Assembly (NCBI GenBank): GCA_002772605.1
Contig: PFDS01000053.1
Location: 1 to 9,609 of the forward strand
Direction of reading: 5' to 3'
DNA: 9,609 nt
Source: Candidatus Peregrinibacteria bacterium CG10_big_fil_rev_8_21_14_0_10_49_16
GTDB taxonomy: Bacteria; Patescibacteriota; Gracilibacteria; Peribacterales; Peribacteraceae
Below are positions 7,601-9,609 of the stretch, in pieces. Position 1 is the stretch's first letter. Each line of letters starts with the position of its first letter. The notes beneath the pieces were generated by a model that did no database searches, was not told where the DNA came from, and worked only from the letters and a program-made list of their open reading frames with translations. The translations under genes were made by a program, and so were the position numbers.

Positions 7601-8109
7601 TGATGGATACGCTTGCGTTAAGTTTATCTCTGAACTTGCAGTACGGCGTACCGATCGAAGTGATCTGTGAGAAGTTGATTCACAAACGCTTCGAGCCCAT
7701 GGGCATGACGGGCAATCCCGAAATTCCGATGGTGCGCAGCATCATGGATTATCTTGCGCGCTGGCTGGCACTGAAGTTCCTGCCGAAGGAGACGGCGAAG
7801 AAGTTCCACAATCCGCAGCTTGTCGATCGCGCGTACAGTGAGGGCAGCAAGAGTCAGGATGCCTTTGCCATGAGACTGCCTGTTGTGGATGAGGGTGCGA
7901 GTATCACTGAACTTCGCAGTATGCCTCGGATGATGATGGGAGTAACAAACTCAATAACACTCGATGCATCCTCCGATATCGAAGTACAGCAGGCAAAACT
8001 GAAGGGCTTCACCGGCTCGGCCTGTACCGCCTGCGGCTCCATGCACATGAAGCGCAACGGCTCTTGTGAAGTCTGCATCGACTGTGGAGCAACGAGTGGG
8101 TGTAGTTAA
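4675..8109 (+). CDS. nrdJ: Adenosylcobalamin-dependent (class II) ribonucleoside-diphosphate reductase, TSCPD type
   Basis: 1144 residues from ATG 4675; a second ATG at 4681 is equally possible. An in-frame GTG at 4651 is rejected because it lies inside NrdR box 2. The enzyme reduces ribonucleotides to deoxyribonucleotides in the cytoplasm, using a thiyl radical generated with coenzyme B12. Visible residues: C223 (PHACFIQ) and C453 (ACNLASLNL) as the reducible pair, and C442/E444 of NPCSE as radical cysteine and glutamate. The 11-residue spacing C442-C453 equals that of C408-C419 in the Lactobacillus leichmannii enzyme. SGTGTNFSNL (about 253-262) and APTGTIGLL (about 640-648) are also typical. 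No N-terminal ATP-cone is apparent. A Lys/Asp-rich linker (about 890-927) leads to a TSCPD domain (about 931-1037). The tail has cysteines at 1117, 1120, 1131, 1134, 1137 and 1143, probably zinc ribbon plus redox cysteines. No clear Shine-Dalgarno precedes the start; the leader is pyrimidine-rich. Confidence 0.95.
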   Translation: MSMNPNASTAARINALQEGVPMVREKSGQVREREERTGGGLSISRRFTTPGSDPLEEVRYEKRTSRITNPDGSTVFEMEGAEIPAHWTQVATDIMVSKYFRKAGVPQYDEEGNLRRSELGEVERGPERSAKQVIKRLAGCWRHWGQQFDYFATAQDAQAFEDEISYMLVHQMAAPNSPQWFNTGLHYAYGISGPAQGHYYCDPETGTVKQSEDAYTHPQPHACFIQSVDDDLVNDGGIMDLWVREARLFKYGSGTGTNFSNLRGAGEPLSGGGKSSGLMSWLRIGDRAAGAIKSGGTTRRAAKMVCLDLDHPDIGEFIDWKMKEEKKVAALVKEGYDSDFNGEAYQTVSGQNSNNSVRAPHDFFEAIEKDGTWNLYWRTEKKTAEKEGREPQPCKTVDARELWEKIGFAAWECADPGVQYDTTINDWHTCPADGSIRASNPCSEYMFLDNTACNLASLNLLKFYDEEHGVFDLEHYKHAVRLWTIVLEISVLMAQFPSKEIANLSYKFRTLGLGYANMGALLMRMGIPYDSEKGRAICGALTAILTGESYAASGEMAGFLGAFSSYEKNREHMLRVIRNHRRAAYNVPVKDYEELHVTPVAIDQGVCPDDMLEAAKECWDRALMLGERHGYRNAQTTVIAPTGTIGLLMDCDTTGIEPDFALVKFKKLAGGGYMKIANNSVLPALKKLGYSEEQIADMKQYVMGSLSLESAPHINRRSLRERGFTDEDIAKVEEQLPRIFELSFAMNRWTLGEETMKRLHVSEEQMNDFNFHLLFFLGFTKEQIAEANEHICGRMTIEGAPHIKPEHLSVFDCANRCGKTGKRFIAPEGHIRMMASAQPFISGAISKTINLPKEATVEDIKNAYFLSWKLGLKANALYRDGCKMSQALNTTSDEKDSKDAKDTKDSKGVMEKEVIEKVIYKEKPRRRKLPNERMTIAHKFVVSGMKGYIHVGMYEDGSPGEIFITMSKDGSTLSGVMDTLALSLSLNLQYGVPIEVICEKLIHKRFEPMGMTGNPEIPMVRSIMDYLARWLALKFLPKETAKKFHNPQLVDRAYSEGSKSQDAFAMRLPVVDEGASITELRSMPRMMMGVTNSITLDASSDIEVQQAKLKGFTGSACTACGSMHMKRNGSCEVCIDCGATSGCS

Positions 8110-8112
8110 AAC

Positions 8113-8141
8113 AAGAACCCCACTCTTGGGGTTCTTATTTT
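8113..8141 (+). terminator. Intrinsic terminator of the ribonucleotide reductase gene
   Basis: A perfect 9-bp stem AAGAACCCC/GGGGTTCTT with an ACTCTT loop starts 3 bases after the stop codon. It is followed directly by ATTTT. Stem plus T-run is the classic Rho-independent layout. Confidence 0.9.
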
Positions 8142-8189
8142 CCCTATATGCCTACAAACAGACCACAATGCATTTGATCGTCTTGCATA

Positions 8190-8324
8190 ATGCAGACATC
8201 AAACATGTCTTATCGCCTAGAAAGCGATGAAGAGAACGCCGAAGGTGCAGACGAAGAGAAACAAACGCATCGTGAGCACAATAGTAGTTCAGTACACAGG
8301 ATTTGTTCAAGAGTTTATGAGTAA
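8190..8324 (+). CDS. Doubtful small ORF, 44 residues, acidic/charged
   Basis: ATG at 8190 to TAA at 8322-8324. The product is rich in Glu, Asp, Ser and Arg, with no hydrophobic core, signal or cysteine motif, and matches nothing I recognise. An extended -10-like TTGCATAAT overlaps the start, which would favour an internal ATG at 8205 if this were transcribed. No Shine-Dalgarno is evident. It could be random open sequence. Confidence 0.15.
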   Translation: MQTSNMSYRLESDEENAEGADEEKQTHREHNSSSVHRICSRVYE

Positions 8325-8403
8325 ATAGGACTTGCACAAGCCTTTTAAATTGCATAAAAATATAGAACATCCAAGGAAATTTTTTCCAGAGTATGAGAAG
8401 AAA

Positions 8404-8550
8404 ATGGCTTACAGAACCCAAGAACGAATACAGAAATTACTCAAGTGGTCACAAGGAAAAGTCAATGATCTTTTGGGGCAACTTTTCTATGTCATGGTGA
8501 GGTGCTTCGACACGCGAAGCCACGAATCCATGCACAGAAAAGTTATGTAG
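8404..8550 (+). CDS. Doubtful small ORF or gene remnant, 48 residues
   Basis: ATG at 8404 to TAG at 8548-8550; the frame is open upstream to a TTG at 8332 (72 residues). The translation looks protein-like, with alternating basic and hydrophobic residues (RIQKLLKWSQGKVNDLLGQLFYVM). I cannot assign a family. Purine-rich GAGAAG precedes the ATG. Its end overlaps the convergent RNHCP gene by 8 bases. The low G+C suggests a small acquired gene, a decayed fragment, or non-coding DNA. Confidence 0.25.
   Translation: MAYRTQERIQKLLKWSQGKVNDLLGQLFYVMVRCFDTRSHESMHRKVM
8502..8523. repeat. Hairpin GCTTCG-ACACG-CGAAGC downstream of the RNHCP gene
   Basis: A 6-bp perfect stem (8504-8509 with 8515-8520) can be extended by GT/AC past one bulged base. 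It lies 22 bases beyond the RNHCP stop on the minus strand and lacks a T-run. It could act as a 3'-end structure. The GCTTCGACA core also resembles the TTCGACAAGCTCAG-type dispersed palindromes of many bacterial genomes, a resemblance made from memory. Confidence 0.35.
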
Positions 8551-8836
8551 ACGATGCCAATGTCAAATCATCATCCTCCGCCGCCTTATTCCTCTCGAGC
8601 TTTCCGCATGTCACGCATTCGTGCATCACGACGAAGCCGGATCCTGCCTGGCCATCGATGCCGGTCGGTTTCATGAGTCCGTGACAGGCGGCGTCACGAC
8701 TGCCGGGACCGCTGTCATCCACGTGTTTGGAGTACAGACATTTCGGGCAGTGGTTGCGGTACGAGCGGGGGAGGGGAGTGACGGGGGAGTGACAGTGCTC
8801 GCAGGTGAATGGTTCTTGTTGTGCAATAAAAACCAT
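8543..8836 (-). CDS. RNHCP domain protein (small zinc-ribbon-like protein)
   Basis: 97 residues from ATG at 8836. The family's name-giving motif RNHCP is at residues 27-31. Cysteine pairs lie at C12/C15, C30/C33 and C74/C77, with C51 and H72 as further candidate ligands, so metal binding is very likely. The C-terminal CGKLERNKAAEDDD segment fits the family's usual ending. The biochemical role of RNHCP proteins is, to my knowledge, not established. The frame is open upstream to 8995, but that part overlaps ychF. The ATG begins one base after the ychF TGA (TGA-T-ATG on the minus strand) and there is no clear Shine-Dalgarno, so translation by termination-reinitiation from ychF is likely. Confidence 0.9.
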   Translation of the reverse strand: MVFIAQQEPFTCEHCHSPVTPLPRSYRNHCPKCLYSKHVDDSGPGSRDAACHGLMKPTGIDGQAGSGFVVMHECVTCGKLERNKAAEDDDLTLASST

Positions 8837-8837
8837 A

Positions 8838-9609
8838 TCAATTGTTGAATCGAAAATGCATGATGTCACCATCCTGCACAATGTAGTCTTTTCCTTCCGT
8901 GCGGAGTCTTCCTTTCTCTTTCGCGCCCTGCTCGCCGCCGAAAGCGATGTAATCGTCAAAGCTGATCGTCTCTGCACGGATGAATCCTTTTTCAAAGTCT
9001 GTATGAATCACGCCGGCAGCCTGTGGAGCTGTGGTGCCTGCTTCTACTGTCCACGCACGGACTTCTTTTGGTCCTGCCGTGAAGAAGGTGATATACCCAA
9101 GGAGGGTATAGGCTGCGGTGATCAGGCGGTCCAGCCCGGAGGAGGTGAGATGGAGTTCCTGCAGAAGTTGTCTCGCTTCACTTTCGGGTAAGTCATTGAG
9201 TTCCTCTTCAAGTTTGGCGCAGAAGGGGATGATAGGTGTCCCTTCAGGAACGCCGAGATTAGCGCGCGTCTGGTGTTCAGATAACTCCGTAAGTTGTTTC
9301 TCGGAGCAGTTTGCTGTATAGAGGATTGGTTTGAGAGAAAGCAGATTCCACGGACGTGCGATATTCCATTCATCTGCATCCAGTGTCCCCTTTGTTGTAG
9401 AGACGCCATACGATGGCGTCTCTTGTTCGGAAGGGACGCTATGATATAGCGTCTCTACAGTCGACGTAAGGTCCGTATCAGCATTGATCATCGTGACAAT
9501 TTTGTTTGCCACCTCCAATTCTTTTTGCTTCTCCTTGTCTCCGGTGCGTGCGGCGCCTTCGAGTTTTTGAAGTTTATTCTGGAGCGTTGCCAGATCTGCC
9601 AGTGCGAGT
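8838..9609 (-). CDS. ychF: YchF/OLA1-family ATPase/GTPase, C-terminal 256 residues (5' end outside window)
   Basis: The frame is open to the right edge, so the gene starts beyond it; the TTG at 9518 is internal. Numbering from the first whole codon, residues 3-42 are the end of the family's helical coiled-coil domain. N100-C-S-E103 is the NxxE form of the G4 motif, which gives YchF/OLA1 its preference for ATP over GTP. FCAKLE (129-134) is G5. Residues about 172-256 are the TGS-type domain, with FTAGPKEVRAW, APQAAGVIHTDFEKGFIRAE and a C-terminal GKDYIVQDGDIMHFRF typical of the family. YchF proteins associate with ribosomes and stress responses. Between the helical domain and SLKP the protein is about 24 residues longer than E. 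coli YchF (comparison from memory), and a palindromic repeat lies in this extra stretch. The TGA stop coincides with the usual family end. The gene is probably co-transcribed with the RNHCP gene. Confidence 0.95.
   Translation of the reverse strand, partial: LALADLATLQNKLQKLEGAARTGDKEKQKELEVANKIVTMINADTDLTSTVETLYHSVPSEQETPSYGVSTTKGTLDADEWNIARPWNLLSLKPILYTANCSEKQLTELSEHQTRANLGVPEGTPIIPFCAKLEEELNDLPESEARQLLQELHLTSSGLDRLITAAYTLLGYITFFTAGPKEVRAWTVEAGTTAPQAAGVIHTDFEKGFIRAETISFDDYIAFGGEQGAKEKGRLRTEGKDYIVQDGDIMHFRFNN
9396..9459. repeat. REP-like double palindrome inside ychF
   Basis: Two adjacent hairpins. The first is AGAGACGCCAT (9399-9409), loop ACG, perfect complement at 9413-9423. The second is AGGGACGCTAT (9432-9442), loop GAT, complement at 9446-9456 with one mismatch. 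The outer ends TGTAGAGACGC (9396-9406) and GCGTCTCTACA (9449-9459) are also perfect inverted repeats, so the whole unit is symmetric. It is read in frame as residues 50-72 of the visible YchF part, giving two related peptide units (ETLYHSV and ETPSYGV). Confidence 0.85.

Larger units (their letters stand above)
8142..8542. other. AT-richer stretch without a confident gene
   Basis: About 400 bases between the reductase terminator and the 3' end of the RNHCP gene. By hand count, 8331-8460 is about 34% G+C, clearly lower than the flanking genes. It contains short inverted repeats (for example GACAT/ATGTC at 8195-8209) and two doubtful small plus-strand ORFs, listed separately. I see no tRNA, rRNA, CRISPR repeat or recognisable transposase in it. 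Confidence 0.6.

Noticed and set aside
8152..8421. 89-residue minus-strand open frame in the AT-richer stretch
   Set aside because: It begins at TTG, has no ribosome site or family pattern, and overlaps the reductase terminator side of the gap without support.
8837..8995. N-terminal extension of the RNHCP protein to 150 residues
   Set aside because: The extra part overlaps the conserved end of ychF and has no relation to the RNHCP family; the ATG at 8836 fits the family's normal length.

Overview
The window looks like bacterial chromosome with ordinary coding density. It holds four confident genes and a fifth that runs off the right edge. UGA appears to be a true stop: the YchF-type gene ends in TGA exactly where that family normally ends. 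This argues against the recoded-UGA lineages (Gracilibacteria/SR1, Mycoplasma). A large cysteine-rich surface protein with SLH motifs, a cobalamin-dependent ribonucleotide reductase, an RNHCP protein and weak or absent Shine-Dalgarno sequences would all fit a Patescibacteria/CPR genome, perhaps Peregrinibacteria-like. That placement is an inference and the window alone cannot prove it.

Layout. (1) Positions 3-3575 (+) encode a very large secreted protein. It has a signal-like N terminus, two cysteine-rich zones sharing a duplicated module, low-complexity Gly/Thr and Ser linkers, charged helical segments, three SLH-type repeats and a basic tail. (2) Positions 3576-3687 hold two strong hairpins between convergent genes. 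(3) Positions 3688-4401 (-) encode a flavodoxin-fold NADPH-dependent FMN/quinone reductase. (4) Positions 4402-4674 are a divergent control region with two NrdR-type boxes exactly 32 bp apart. (5) Positions 4675-8109 (+) encode a complete class II ribonucleotide reductase with a TSCPD domain and cysteine-rich tail, followed by an intrinsic terminator. (6) Positions 8142-8542 are AT-richer and hold no confident gene, only two doubtful small ORFs and a hairpin. (7) Positions 8543-8836 (-) encode a small zinc-binding RNHCP protein, tightly coupled to (8) the 3' part of a YchF/OLA1-type ATPase/GTPase gene (8838 to the right edge, -).

The genes do not form one pathway. The reductase is probably controlled by deoxynucleotide status through NrdR, and its need for adenosylcobalamin implies synthesis or uptake of B12 elsewhere in the genome. 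ychF and the RNHCP gene are separated by one base and are probably co-transcribed.

The most unusual observation is a 64-bp double palindrome (9396-9459) inside ychF. It is read in frame and lies where the protein is about 24 residues longer than its E. coli relative. It looks like a REP-like palindromic element domesticated inside a conserved housekeeping gene. The NrdR box pair and the duplicated cysteine module of the surface protein are the next most useful observations. No complete new multi-gene system is visible.
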